From positions 310,001 through 374,000 of the forward strand of contig NZ_JAKMUU010000001.1 in NCBI RefSeq assembly GCF_027570035.1: DNA of 64,000 nt, given 5' to 3'. The stretch is from Corynebacterium curieae. GTDB lineage: Bacteria; Actinomycetota; Actinomycetes; Mycobacteriales; Mycobacteriaceae. The notes under the pieces are model-generated. The model was not told where the DNA came from. It saw only the letters and a program-made list of their open reading frames with translations, and made no database searches. Every line of letters starts with the position of its first letter. The stretch's first letter is position 1. Position numbers and translations under genes: made by a program. Shown one piece after another: positions 8,727 through 18,995 of the stretch.

Positions 8727-10973
8727 TTAGTCTTCGACCGGAACCAGGGAGATCTTGCCGCGGTTATCAATATCCGCGATTTCTACTTGGACCTTATCGC
8801 CCACGTTGATGACATCTTCCACCTTTTCGATGCGCTCATCCCCACCCAAGTTGGAGATGTGGATCAGGCCATCGCGGCCTGGGGTAAGGGACACAAACGC
8901 GCCGAATGGGACGGTCTTTACCACGGTGCCCAAGAAGCGCTCCCCTACCTTCGGCAGCTGTGGGTTAGCAATGGAGTTGACCTTATCGATGGCAGCATCG
9001 GCGGCTTCACCAGTAGCGGCGGAAACATAGACGGTACCGTCGTCTTCAATGGAGACTTCTGCCCCGGTTTCCTCGGTGATTTGGTTGATGGTCTTGCCCT
9101 TTGGCCCGATGAGCTCACCGATCTTATTAACCGGGATCTTCACTGAAGTAATCTTCGGGGCCAGGCCGGACATCTCATCCGGGGTATCGATGACCTCAGC
9201 CATGGTCTCCAGGATGGTAGAGCGAGCATCGCGAGCCTGCTCCAGGGCCTGGGCCAAAACCTTAGACGGGATGCCGTCCAGCTTGGTGTCCAGCTGCAAA
9301 GCGGTGATGTACTCAGAGGTGCCTGCAACCTTGAAGTCCATATCGCCAAAGGCGTCCTCGGCGCCGAGGATATCGGTGAGGGCAACGAACTTTTCCTTGC
9401 CGTTTACCTCGCCGGAAACCAAGCCCATGGCAATGCCGGCTACCGGTGCTTTGAGCGGAACACCGGCGTTGTACAAGGACAAGGTGGAAGCGCACACGGA
9501 GCCCATGGAGGTCGAGCCGTTGGAGCCCAGTGCCTCAGAGACCTGGCGGATGGCGTATGGGAAATCTTCACGGGATGGGATGACCGGAAGCAGCGCACGC
9601 TCGGCCAAGGCACCGTGGCCGATTTCGCGGCGCTTCGGGGAGCCCACGCGGCCGGTCTCACCGGTGGAGAACGGCGGGAAGTTGTAGTGGTGCATGTAGC
9701 GCTTGGATTCCACTGGGGTCAAAGAATCGATCTGCTGCTCCATCTTGAGCATGTCCAAGGTGGTCACGCCCAGAATCTGGGTCTCGCCTCGCTCAAACAA
9801 GGACGAACCATGCGCACGCGGTACTAGGTCCACCTCAACGGAAAGATCACGGATATCGGTAACGCCGCGGCCATCAATGCGGAAGCCTTCAGAAAGAATC
9901 TTCTGGCGCACGATCTGTTTCATTAACGCGTTATATGCGCTACGGATCTGCTTGGAGGCATCGGCCTCATCGAGATCCTCGAACTGGTCCAAGAGCTTAT
10001 CTTCAACCTGCTCCATGTAGTCATTGGTGGCGTCGTCGCGCTCTTGCTTGCCTGGAATGGTCAACAGCTTTTCTAGCTTCTTGGTAGCTGCCTTTTCCAC
10101 TGCCTCAAAGACGTCATCGCCATATGTAGGGAAGAGTGGGAACTCCTGAGTTTCCTTGGCAGCGCGCTCAGCTAGGCCGTTCTGGGCCTCGCACAGGGTT
10201 TTGATGAATGGCTTGGCTGCTTCCAAGCCCTCGGCCACAGCAGCCTCCTGCGGTGCGGGAGCGCCGTCAGCAATGCGCTCAGCGACGTTAGTTCCAGCGC
10301 CGGCCTCCACCATCATGATGGCTACATCGTCCTTGCGGCCCTTCTTAACGATGCGGCCGGCGACAACCATCTCAAAGAGTGCACGCTCGTGCTGCTCGTG
10401 GTTCGGAAAAGCCACCCACTGGCCTTCTGGGTGCTTATCGTCTGCGATGAGCGCCATGCGGACACCGCCAACTGCGCCGGAGACCGGCAAACCAGATAGC
10501 TGGGTGGCGGCTGAGGCACCGTTGATAGCAACGACGTCGTAGTACTCTTCCGGATCCTGGGACATCACGGTGACTACGACCTGGACCTCGTTGCGCAAAC
10601 CCTTGACAAAGGTCGGGCGCAGCGGGCGATCGATAAGGCGGCACGCCAAAATAGCCTCGGAGGAAGGACGGCCCTCGCGGCGGAAAAAGGAGCCCGGGAT
10701 CTTGCCAGCGGCATACATACGCTCTTCCACATCCACGGTCAGAGGGAAGAAGTCGAATCCCTCGCGCGGCTGATTGGACGCGGTGGTCGTGGCCAGCAGC
10801 ATGGTGTCATCATCCAAGTACGTGGTCACGGAACCATCTGCCTGGCGTGCCAGCTGGCCGGTTTCAAAGCGCAGGGTGCGGGTACCAAAGTCACCATTAT
10901 CCAAGGTGGCAATGGCCTCGGTAATACCAAAATCCTCGTCAATATTGAACTCGACGGAGTTCTGAACGCTCAT
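8727..10973 (-). CDS. pnp: Polyribonucleotide nucleotidyltransferase (PNPase / GPSI)
   Basis: Phosphorolytic 3'-5' exoribonuclease of 748 residues. Two RNase PH-like domains fill about residues 30-600. A KH domain with GPKG follows ([15 protein letters not shown]), then a C-terminal S1 domain ([21 protein letters not shown]). Actinobacterial PNPase was historically called guanosine pentaphosphate synthetase. AAGGAG lies about eleven bases before ATG 10973. It sits downstream of rpsO, the widespread rpsO-pnp pairing, with a hairpin between them that may separate or process the two messages. Confidence 0.97.
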   Translation of the reverse strand: MSVQNSVEFNIDEDFGITEAIATLDNGDFGTRTLRFETGQLARQADGSVTTYLDDDTMLLATTTASNQPREGFDFFPLTVDVEERMYAAGKIPGSFFRREGRPSSEAILACRLIDRPLRPTFVKGLRNEVQVVVTVMSQDPEEYYDVVAINGASAATQLSGLPVSGAVGGVRMALIADDKHPEGQWVAFPNHEQHERALFEMVVAGRIVKKGRKDDVAIMMVEAGAGTNVAERIADGAPAPQEAAVAEGLEAAKPFIKTLCEAQNGLAERAAKETQEFPLFPTYGDDVFEAVEKAATKKLEKLLTIPGKQERDDATNDYMEQVEDKLLDQFEDLDEADASKQIRSAYNALMKQIVRQKILSEGFRIDGRGVTDIRDLSVEVDLVPRAHGSSLFERGETQILGVTTLDMLKMEQQIDSLTPVESKRYMHHYNFPPFSTGETGRVGSPKRREIGHGALAERALLPVIPSREDFPYAIRQVSEALGSNGSTSMGSVCASTLSLYNAGVPLKAPVAGIAMGLVSGEVNGKEKFVALTDILGAEDAFGDMDFKVAGTSEYITALQLDTKLDGIPSKVLAQALEQARDARSTILETMAEVIDTPDEMSGLAPKITSVKIPVNKIGELIGPKGKTINQITEETGAEVSIEDDGTVYVSAATGEAADAAIDKVNSIANPQLPKVGERFLGTVVKTVPFGAFVSLTPGRDGLIHISNLGGDERIEKVEDVINVGDKVQVEIADIDNRGKISLVPVED

Positions 10974-11061
10974 TAAAAAATGTCTCCTTGAGTGGTTTAG
11001 GCGATCGTCGGTGCCGCCTGATCGATTTTGTCTATGACAACGGTGTCAAATTCTAACAGAA

Positions 11062-11092
11062 AAACCACAAAAGCCCCGCCAAAAGGCGGGGC
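11062..11092 (-). terminator. Hairpin between rpsO and pnp
   Basis: GCCCCGCC / GGCGGGGC arms (11073-11080, 11085-11092) with a four-base loop, followed on the minus strand by TTTTGTGGTTTTT. It is a good intrinsic terminator 24 bases past the rpsO stop; read-through would feed pnp. Confidence 0.85.
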
Positions 11093-11116
11093 AAGGTGGC
11101 CGAAGCTGGGCCGAAA

Positions 11117-11386
11117 TTAGCGGCGCAGACCCAGGCGAGAAATCAGATCACGGTAGCGATCGACGTTGTTCTCAGCCAGGTACTTCAGCAGGCCACGACG
11201 GCGACCAACCATCAGCAGCAGACCACGGCGGGAGTGGTGATCGTGCTTATGGAACTTCAGGTGCTCGGTCAAAGTATTGATGCGGGAGGTCAGCAGGGCA
11301 ACCTGTGCCTCAGGGGAACCGGTATCGGTTTCGTGCAGGCCGTACTCCTTGAGGATTTCGGCCTTCTTCTCAGTGGTCAATGCCAT
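11117..11386 (-). CDS. rpsO: 30S ribosomal protein S15
   Basis: 89-residue primary 16S rRNA binding protein of the small subunit. Conserved features include the opening [28 protein letters not shown] and [12 protein letters not shown], and the basic end ISRLGLRR. An AAAGGAG site precedes ATG 11386. It is upstream of pnp and downstream of the nucleoside hydrolase across 139 bp in which no other gene is visible. Confidence 0.98.
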   Translation of the reverse strand: MALTTEKKAEILKEYGLHETDTGSPEAQVALLTSRINTLTEHLKFHKHDHHSRRGLLLMVGRRRGLLKYLAENNVDRYRDLISRLGLRR

Positions 11387-11525
11387 GAGTATTTCTCCTT
11401 TATTTCAGTCCACATTATCGTGACGCATAAGCCAGCGCGATGCACTTTGCTTGTGCGTGCCGCAACTGCTGTGAACCGCAGTCGCTAAGCCAAAGAAACA
11501 CCTTACAGCGCTTGGACAGAGAAAA

Positions 11526-12488
11526 TCAAAACCGCTTGGGCCGCAAGACGGGCTTATAAAGGTCTCCGAATAGCTTCTCGAGGCTTTCCACAAACTCACG
11601 CACAAAGCGCTCACTATCCACTTCGACGGCCACCCGTGCAGTTGGTGGGGCATCCAGGCGCGTTTCATCCGCGATCGTCCGGCCGCGGGTGGGGCCGGTG
11701 GTGTCGGTTTTGAGGTTTATCGAAAGGACGTCGACAAGCGAGGCATCTGCTGCTACCGCAACGGCTAATGGGTCGTGCAGACCGCAACCGCCCAAGTGCG
11801 GCGAGGTGGTGGCGTAGGCGCGGATATAGTAATCCACCATGTCCGCGAAGATGCGGCCGGCGTGGGTACCTGTAGCGCGCCAACGGGCGGATTCCGCCGT
11901 GGTCAGCAGCGTGCGTAAGGTGACGTCCAAGCCCACCATGGTGGTGTCATGGGTGTGCCGGAAGAGGTAATCGGTAGCTTCCGGATCTTGGGAGATATTG
12001 GCCTCGGACCACGGCGTGACGTTGCCGGGCACCGTGAGGGCTCCGCCCATCATCACTAGGTGCGAGTTCGCGGCAAAAGAGGGGTTTTGCTGCATGGCGG
12101 CAGCAATCGTCGTGGAAGGGCCGGTCGGAATGATAACCAAGTCATCGCCGTGCTCATGCACGGCTTGGATGAGGAACTCGGCCGCGGGTTGCGACTGCGC
12201 CTGCGTGGTTGCCGGCGGCAAAAGGACTTCTCCCACGCCGTTGTGGCCATGGATAAAGGAGGAAATATCGCTCGGCCGGAAACCATCCGGGCTAGGGCCG
12301 GCAAGGACCGGAATATTGTTTTTGCCCAGCAGCTCTAGAAGGGCCAGCGTATTGCGCACGGCCAACGGCACGGTCACGTTGCCGTAGGTACAAGTCACAC
12401 CGATTAATTCCAGGTTCGGATGGGCTATGGCATACGCCAGCGCTAAGGCATCATCAATGCCGGTATCAAGATCGAGGATCGCCTTCAT
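11526..12488 (-). CDS. Nucleoside hydrolase (IunH/Rih family)
   Basis: Hydrolyses the N-glycosidic bond of ribonucleosides in salvage. The calcium-binding N-terminal signature is DLDTGIDDALAL, with PVLAGP near residue 80 and IIPTGPSTTI near 120. At 320 residues it matches the inosine-uridine-preferring family; which base it prefers cannot be told. The start codon is the base next to the last base of the ribF stop, so the two genes are translated from one mRNA. Confidence 0.92.
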   Translation of the reverse strand: MKAILDLDTGIDDALALAYAIAHPNLELIGVTCTYGNVTVPLAVRNTLALLELLGKNNIPVLAGPSPDGFRPSDISSFIHGHNGVGEVLLPPATTQAQSQPAAEFLIQAVHEHGDDLVIIPTGPSTTIAAAMQQNPSFAANSHLVMMGGALTVPGNVTPWSEANISQDPEATDYLFRHTHDTTMVGLDVTLRTLLTTAESARWRATGTHAGRIFADMVDYYIRAYATTSPHLGGCGLHDPLAVAVAADASLVDVLSINLKTDTTGPTRGRTIADETRLDAPPTARVAVEVDSERFVREFVESLEKLFGDLYKPVLRPKRF

Positions 12489-13532
<1,044 letters not shown>

Positions 13533-13534
13533 CT

Positions 13535-14428
13535 ATGACTGATGCGCTCGCAAACTCCGGACTCGTCATCGTAGACAAACCCGCCGGCATGACCTCCCAC
13601 GACGTTGTCGGCCGCCTACGCAGGTACTTTCACACCAAGAAGGTTGGCCACGCTGGCACCCTGGATCCCATGGCAACTGGCGTGCTCGTCCTTGGCCTAG
13701 AGCGTGGCACCAAATTCTTGGCCCATATGGTTGCCTCCACTAAGTCTTACGACGCCACTATCCGGCTCGGGGCTGCCACGACCACCGATGACGCCGAAGG
13801 CGATCACAGCTGGGGCGCTAGTGCTGCGTCCATCGACAGCTCCGCCATCGAGGCAGAGATTGGCAAGCTCACTGGCGATATTATGCAAAAGCCCGCGGCC
13901 GTTTCGGCCATCAAGATTAATGGACGCCGTGCCCACGAACTCGTGCGCGAGGGCCAGGAGGTCGATATCCCTGCCCGCCCAGTCACGGTAGATAGGTTCG
14001 CGATTGTAGAAGAGCGCCGGGTGGGCGACTACATCGACGTAGACGTTACGGTCGATTGTTCTTCTGGCACCTATATCCGCTCCTTGGCCCGCGATTTGGG
14101 CGAAGCCCTGCAAGTAGGCGGGCACCTTACCGCCTTGCGGCGCACCGAGGTGGGCCCATTTGCACTTGCCGACGCCCTCTCGCTCGAGGCCCTAGCCGAT
14201 TCCCCGCGACTTTCCCTCAGTTTGGACGAAGCTTTGGCTCGTTGTTTTCCGGTTCTAGCTGTAACAGAGGAAGAGGCGAGCGCCTTGTCCATGGGCAAGT
14301 GGCTTGAGCCTCGCGGTTTAAAGGGAGTACACGCCGCCGTGGCGCCGAATGGCCAAGCGGTGGCGCTCATTAAGGAAAAAGGCAAGCGCCTGGCCACCGT
14401 CTTTGTAGCACGACCTTCTACCCTTTAG
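13535..14428 (+). CDS. truB: tRNA pseudouridine(55) synthase TruB
   Basis: Makes pseudouridine at position 55 in the T-loop of tRNAs. The catalytic aspartate is in GHAGTLDPMATGVL, preceded by VDKPAGMTSHDVV; the C-terminal part resembles the actinobacterial TruB C-terminal domain. Length 297 residues. AGGGG is present before the ATG, and a -10 box lies eight bases upstream, so the leader is at most a couple of bases. The 3' end overlaps the convergent phosphopantetheinyl transferase by four bases. Confidence 0.96.
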   Translation: MTDALANSGLVIVDKPAGMTSHDVVGRLRRYFHTKKVGHAGTLDPMATGVLVLGLERGTKFLAHMVASTKSYDATIRLGAATTTDDAEGDHSWGASAASIDSSAIEAEIGKLTGDIMQKPAAVSAIKINGRRAHELVREGQEVDIPARPVTVDRFAIVEERRVGDYIDVDVTVDCSSGTYIRSLARDLGEALQVGGHLTALRRTEVGPFALADALSLEALADSPRLSLSLDEALARCFPVLAVTEEEASALSMGKWLEPRGLKGVHAAVAPNGQAVALIKEKGKRLATVFVARPSTL

Positions 14429-15099
14429 CGGCTGAAGTCTAGGGCCGGAACCGTCGTGGAGACGATGACATAACCATCCCGGATTAGCCAGCGCCCGGTA
14501 ATAAACGGCACTGGTGTGGGCCGAGCCAAAATATAGGAAATAAGGGTGCCGTCTTCGCGCAGGTCAATTTCTGCTTGGTCAAAATCGAGCCAGCGAAAGG
14601 TCATGGGAAACCACGCCTTGTACGTTGCTTCTTTAGCGCAGAAAAGCAACCGGTCCGGACAGTTAATCCCCGCCTCACGCAGGCGCATCAGCTGGGGCAT
14701 CTCCCCTGCCCGGGCAATCATGGTGAGCACATGATCCGGCAGTGGCTCGGCGGGTTCCGCGTCTAAGCCCACCGATTTCATGGCATCAGTAGGCGCGACC
14801 ACAGCGGCGCGCATGCCATCGGTATGCGTCATCGATCCTACGAACCCCTCTGGCCACAGCGGCATTCCGCGCTCTCCGCGCAAAATCGGCGTGGCCGGGT
14901 CGGCTCCTAGTTCCTGCAAGGCGCGGTGCGCGCACCACCTGGCATCACCAAACTCCGCTTTGCGCACATCGACTGCTTGGGAAACGAGAGACTTTTCCTC
15001 GGCCGCGAGGTCTTCAAAGTTCGCAAGATCCGCATAGCTCGGGTCCGTGCGCACATAGCAATACCGAGCGGATTCCGGGAATAACTCCGAAAAAATCAT
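14425..15099 (-). CDS. 4'-phosphopantetheinyl transferase (EntD/PptT-like)
   Basis: Transfers phosphopantetheine from CoA to carrier proteins; in corynebacteria the likely clients are fatty-acid and mycolate synthases. The Mg-binding VGLDAEP motif is near residue 112, and LLFCAKEATYKAWFP contains the catalytic WxxKEA-type core (here CAKEATYKAW). GERGMPLWP and GSMTHTDG are the CoA-binding segments. Length 224 residues. Its ATG overlaps the stop of the metallophosphoesterase gene (ATGA), indicating translational coupling. Confidence 0.92.
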   Translation of the reverse strand: MIFSELFPESARYCYVRTDPSYADLANFEDLAAEEKSLVSQAVDVRKAEFGDARWCAHRALQELGADPATPILRGERGMPLWPEGFVGSMTHTDGMRAAVVAPTDAMKSVGLDAEPAEPLPDHVLTMIARAGEMPQLMRLREAGINCPDRLLFCAKEATYKAWFPMTFRWLDFDQAEIDLREDGTLISYILARPTPVPFITGRWLIRDGYVIVSTTVPALDFSR

Positions 15100-15905
15100 C
15101 TCGCCTCCTCTTCATAGGAATGCAGTACCGGATACGGCCACACCTGCACGCTGTCGCGGCCTTGCCACTCTCGCGGATATCCCAAAGAGGCTTCAATATG
15201 GTCAACGCCATCCACATTCATCCGTGACGGCATGTGTAAATGCCCATAAATGACTGCCTGTGCGTTATATCGCCGCGGCCACGAGCGCGTATGCCGCGTC
15301 CCGCACCACAGTGCAATCTCTGGAAAGCGCAGCAGCATCGTCGGCTCTTGTACTAATGGCCAATGGTTGACCAACACCGTGGGGCCGTGCACTCGGGAGA
15401 GGCGTTTGATGGAGTAAGCCAACCTATCCCAACACCACGCCCGAACATCTACAAAGGGTGCAATAGCGAATTCATCCGTCATCATTAGCTGCTTGGCACG
15501 CGCGGCTTCAATGGCTTGATCCACAGTGAGATCATGTGCCCGGAAGCTATAGTCATACAGGGTAAAAAGCGGAACGATCGTGGTTCCATGGAATACCGGA
15601 TATGGGTCTTCAGGAGTAATAACCCCGATTTCTCGGCACCTAGCTACTAGGTAGTCATACTTTTCGCGTCCTTGGTAGCGGTCCTGCGAGCGGGAGAATA
15701 GCTCGTGATTGCCAGGCACCCAGATGACCTTGGCATAGTGATCATTGAGCTGACGCAAGATGCGAATTATAAGATCTGTACGCTCGGCTACGTCTCCGGC
15801 TACGATGAGCCAATCCCCCGGATCCGAGGGCGCGAGCTGATTAATTCGTTCACTATTGGCGCTGACCGCGCCATGCAGGTCAGAAACCGCCCACACTGTT
15901 GGCAT
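15096..15905 (-). CDS. Calcineurin-like metallophosphoesterase
   Basis: 269-residue dinuclear-metal phosphoesterase with the full motif set: SDLHG near the N-terminus, GDVAE, GNHELF, NHWP, and YGHLHMPS near the C-terminus. No signal peptide or membrane segment, so cytoplasmic. The substrate is unknown. It is coupled by a four-base overlap to the phosphopantetheinyl transferase downstream, a hint that its substrate could be CoA- or carrier-protein-related (inference). Confidence 0.88.
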   Translation of the reverse strand: MPTVWAVSDLHGAVSANSERINQLAPSDPGDWLIVAGDVAERTDLIIRILRQLNDHYAKVIWVPGNHELFSRSQDRYQGREKYDYLVARCREIGVITPEDPYPVFHGTTIVPLFTLYDYSFRAHDLTVDQAIEAARAKQLMMTDEFAIAPFVDVRAWCWDRLAYSIKRLSRVHGPTVLVNHWPLVQEPTMLLRFPEIALWCGTRHTRSWPRRYNAQAVIYGHLHMPSRMNVDGVDHIEASLGYPREWQGRDSVQVWPYPVLHSYEEEAR

Positions 15906-15990
15906 AGATTCTCACCCGCCTTCCTCAAATCTGCGCACGGCACGCAGGCGTGCTTCACGCAGGAATATCAACACGCCTACTCTAGCGCAG

Positions 15991-17331
15991 CTAAGCCTCC
16001 TGCACTACGGCCCATTTCATGGAGCGGAACCGGAGCACCACTCCCACCATCCGGAAGGCAATGAATGCGGCAAGGCCACACCAGACGCCGGTTAAACCCG
16101 TACCCATAAAGTGAGCTAGCACTACACCTGGTAAAAATCCCAAAAGAACCGAGGAAATGGTCAGCGTACGCAAGAAGGCAGCGTCGCCTGCCCCTAGCAG
16201 CACGCCATCGAGTGCGAAGACCACGCCGCCGCCAATGACCATCGCCACCAAAATCCACCAAGGCTGAGAGATAGCATCAAGGACCTCAGGCGCGGAGGTA
16301 AAGATACGTGGGATAATGCCCGCTCCCGCGGCAAATACGACCGCTAGCAGCCCAGAGAAAACCGTGGAATACACAGTAACCTTGCGGCCTACGCCCCGAG
16401 CGTGTTGCGCAGATCCTGCTCCTAGTGCTGCACCTGTTAAGGACTGCGCGGCAATAGCCAGGGAGTCCAAGATGAGGGACATGAAGTTCCACAGCTGCAT
16501 CATGATTTGGTGACCGGCCAGTGAGGCAGTGCCTACTCGAGAAACCACCGCCGTAGCAGTAAGAAAGGCCACCTGAAAGCTAGCCGAGCGCAAAATAAGA
16601 TCACGGCCCAAAATAAGCTGCTCGCGTACCACGTGCCACCGGAACTGCCAAGAACCGGTGTGCTCATTGTGCAGTTCTCGCACGAAAAGCGCAGCAATAA
16701 TGCTCATTCCCAATACAGTGGCGATGGCTGAGCCGGCCAACCCCCAGAAATGGACGAAGATAGGTACCGCAATAGCGCCGGGAATCATGCCAGACAAGGT
16801 AAAATACAGCGGCTTTTTGGTATCTTGTACTCCGCGCATCCACCCATTTCCGGCCATCTCCACCAGGGTGACAGGTATGGCCAATGCCGCAATGCGCAGC
16901 CACAATGCCGTTCCGGCAGCGGTGGCGGGATCACCGGTTAAAGCGCTTGCAAATACGCCACCGAAAATCCACATGATAACCGCAAGGACTCCGCCTACCC
17001 CCAAAGCTACGTAGGTGGCTTGCACGCCTTCTGCTACAGCGGCTTCTCGTTTGCCAGAGCCGAAAAGGCGCGCGGAACGAGCCGTCGTGCCATAAGACAA
17101 GAAGGTCAGCTGCGTAGTCACCACAGAGTGAATCGTGGTTGCCGCTGCCAACGAGGCGAGCTCTTGGGCTCCAAGACGGCCGACCACAGCGGTATCCAGG
17201 AGGAGATAAAGCGGCATTGCCGCAAGCACGCCCAGCGCGGGAAACGCGAGGCCAAAGACCTCGCGTGCGGTTACTGTGCCGGCGGTGGAGTGTTCTTGGG
17301 TACGCGTTCCATCCGTCTGCCCTCTACTCAT
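15991..17331 (-). CDS. MATE-family efflux protein (DinF-like)
   Basis: 446-residue membrane protein with about twelve hydrophobic segments, arranged as two six-helix halves typical of multidrug and toxic compound extrusion antiporters. The first helix carries GLAFPALGVLAAMPLYLLLD with the MATE Pro and Asp. The transported compound is unknown. Its ATG overlaps the stop of the preceding DHH phosphatase (ATGA). That pairing is the usual actinobacterial order rbfA - DHH - MATE. Confidence 0.93.
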   Translation of the reverse strand: MSRGQTDGTRTQEHSTAGTVTAREVFGLAFPALGVLAAMPLYLLLDTAVVGRLGAQELASLAAATTIHSVVTTQLTFLSYGTTARSARLFGSGKREAAVAEGVQATYVALGVGGVLAVIMWIFGGVFASALTGDPATAAGTALWLRIAALAIPVTLVEMAGNGWMRGVQDTKKPLYFTLSGMIPGAIAVPIFVHFWGLAGSAIATVLGMSIIAALFVRELHNEHTGSWQFRWHVVREQLILGRDLILRSASFQVAFLTATAVVSRVGTASLAGHQIMMQLWNFMSLILDSLAIAAQSLTGAALGAGSAQHARGVGRKVTVYSTVFSGLLAVVFAAGAGIIPRIFTSAPEVLDAISQPWWILVAMVIGGGVVFALDGVLLGAGDAAFLRTLTISSVLLGFLPGVVLAHFMGTGLTGVWCGLAAFIAFRMVGVVLRFRSMKWAVVQEA

Positions 17332-18290
17332 TGAACAGCGGCCACCAATTCCTTAATGATTTTTTCTGGAGAACCATGCGCGGTATATCCCGCAGCTGGA
17401 ATATGCCCACCGCCGCCGAAGGTTAGCGCCACGGAAGAGCAATCGATGCGAGAAGAACGCAATGAAACTGCCCACACCTCAGGAGCTTGCTCTTTAAAAA
17501 CCACACCGATAGTGGTGCCTTCTAGCGCACGAACAAATTCCACTAGGGATTCCACTGCCGAGTCTGAATGGCCGTGGATATCTCCCCTCCGTGCAACGAG
17601 AATACCCAGTCGGTGCTGCCCAGCTTCCTCAATGCGCAGACCAGCCAGCACTCGACCTATCATCTGCAGATCGTCGGCCGTGGTGGAATCTAGTAGGTCT
17701 GCAGCAATCTGCTTGGTATCGAGATCGTAATGCATTAGCCGAGTGGCAATGTCGTGCATCGCAGGCCTCCCCCAGCGGAAGCTTCCGGTATCGGTCATCA
17801 GGCCGGCATATAGGCAGTGGGCAATATTGCGGTCGATCTGGATTTCTAAAGAATCCAAAATACTGAGCAGTACCACGGTGGTGGATTCGCACTCAGTGTC
17901 CACCACATTTATGGCGCCGAAGCCAGGATTGGAGGAATGGTGATCGATGCACAACACACGGCCCTGCTGCGCTAACTGCTCAATTTTGTCAGCAAAAAAT
18001 CCCGTTCGGTCCAAAGAACCACAGTCAACGGTGACGTAGAGGTCATAGCCTTCTGGCAGAACTCGGCTGGTCTTTACCTCCTCAGCAGCGGGAATGGTAT
18101 ACAAGTTATGAGAAATCTCCCGATCCTGTCCCACAATCGCGCACACGTCCTTGCCTCGTTGCCGCAAGGCGAGCAGCAAAGCTGCAGCAGAGCCGATGGC
18201 ATCGGCATCCGGCCGCAGGTGCGTAACAATGCAAATGCTGTGGGCATCCTGCAGCGCAGCAACTGCGGGCTGGTATTGCGTTTTAGTCAC
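17328..18290 (-). CDS. DHH-family phosphoesterase (NrnA-type oligoribonuclease/pAp phosphatase)
   Basis: 320-residue DHH/DHHA1 protein expected to degrade short RNA oligomers and/or 3'-phosphoadenosine phosphate. The N-terminal THLRPDADAIGS, central VTVDCGS, IDHHSSNPGFG and C-terminal GGGGHIPAAG are all present. Start is GTG 18290, directly abutting the rbfA stop codon. The MATE gene overlaps its end. Family assignment firm; relative nuclease and phosphatase activity not deducible. Confidence 0.92.
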   Translation of the reverse strand: MTKTQYQPAVAALQDAHSICIVTHLRPDADAIGSAAALLLALRQRGKDVCAIVGQDREISHNLYTIPAAEEVKTSRVLPEGYDLYVTVDCGSLDRTGFFADKIEQLAQQGRVLCIDHHSSNPGFGAINVVDTECESTTVVLLSILDSLEIQIDRNIAHCLYAGLMTDTGSFRWGRPAMHDIATRLMHYDLDTKQIAADLLDSTTADDLQMIGRVLAGLRIEEAGQHRLGILVARRGDIHGHSDSAVESLVEFVRALEGTTIGVVFKEQAPEVWAVSLRSSRIDCSSVALTFGGGGHIPAAGYTAHGSPEKIIKELVAAVQ

Positions 18291-18734
18291 TTAGTCCTCG
18301 TCTTCATCAGAGGTCTTATACGGGTTCGCATCTCCTGCAGGCTGTGCGTTTTCCTTCAACTTTGCCAGTTCCTCGTCGCGCGCACGGGCGCGTGCCAAAA
18401 GCTCTTCCATATGAGCCGAAGCCTCGGGGACGGTATCGACTTCAAAGGTAAGCGTTGGGGTAAAACGCACCGAGAGCTGATCACCCACAATTTTGCGCAG
18501 CTGACCTTTGGCGCGCCTGAGTGCTTCTTCTGCTTGTGCAAAATCCGGCTCGGAGTCGATGTCTTTTCCGCGCACAGTATAGAAGACAGTAGCGTCATGC
18601 AGGTCGCCCGTGACCCGAGTATCCGTAATGGTCACCAGCTCAAGGCGGCGATCCTTAATCTGGCGTTCGATGGCACTTGCCACGATCTCCTGAATGCGCT
18701 TGGCCATTCGCGCTGCGCGTGCGTGATCAACCAT
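18291..18734 (-). CDS. rbfA: Ribosome-binding factor A
   Basis: 147-residue KH-like 30S maturation factor that binds the 5' helix of 16S r[34 protein letters not shown] and the [13 protein letters not shown] segment mark the family. GGGAGG six bases upstream selects ATG 18734 over the in-frame ATG at 18752. The acidic end (TSDEDED) is usual for corynebacteria. It lies downstream of infB. Confidence 0.96.
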   Translation of the reverse strand: MVDHARAARMAKRIQEIVASAIERQIKDRRLELVTITDTRVTGDLHDATVFYTVRGKDIDSEPDFAQAEEALRRAKGQLRKIVGDQLSVRFTPTLTFEVDTVPEASAHMEELLARARARDEELAKLKENAQPAGDANPYKTSDEDED

Positions 18735-18896
18735 GTGAACCTCCCAGCTCAATAAGAATCTATCTCTAAAATTACCGCCAACCGGTACAAGAAACCACCA
18801 GTTTAGTGCCGAGTACCGACCAATGAAAACCCGTACAGACGCTGCAACTATAAACTAACCATGTCGGGGGCTACGAAAGAAACGAGCAAACAGCAA

Positions 18897-18982
18897 AAGG
18901 CCCGCTTCCCTCTCCCCGCCCGTATCCACTGCGAGCTCGCAAGAGGCTCAGTGGAAGGGCTCTGAGAGTAGAAGCGGGCCTT
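18897..18982 (-). terminator. Terminator downstream of infB
   Basis: Outer 12-bp arms (18897-18908 and 18971-18982) enclose a second stem TCCACTG/CAGTGGA (18925-18931, 18949-18955). On the minus strand TTTTGCTGTTT follows. It lies between infB and rbfA, so rbfA needs read-through or its own promoter in 18735-18896. Confidence 0.85.
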
Positions 18983-18995
18983 GAGGCGGCGGCGA

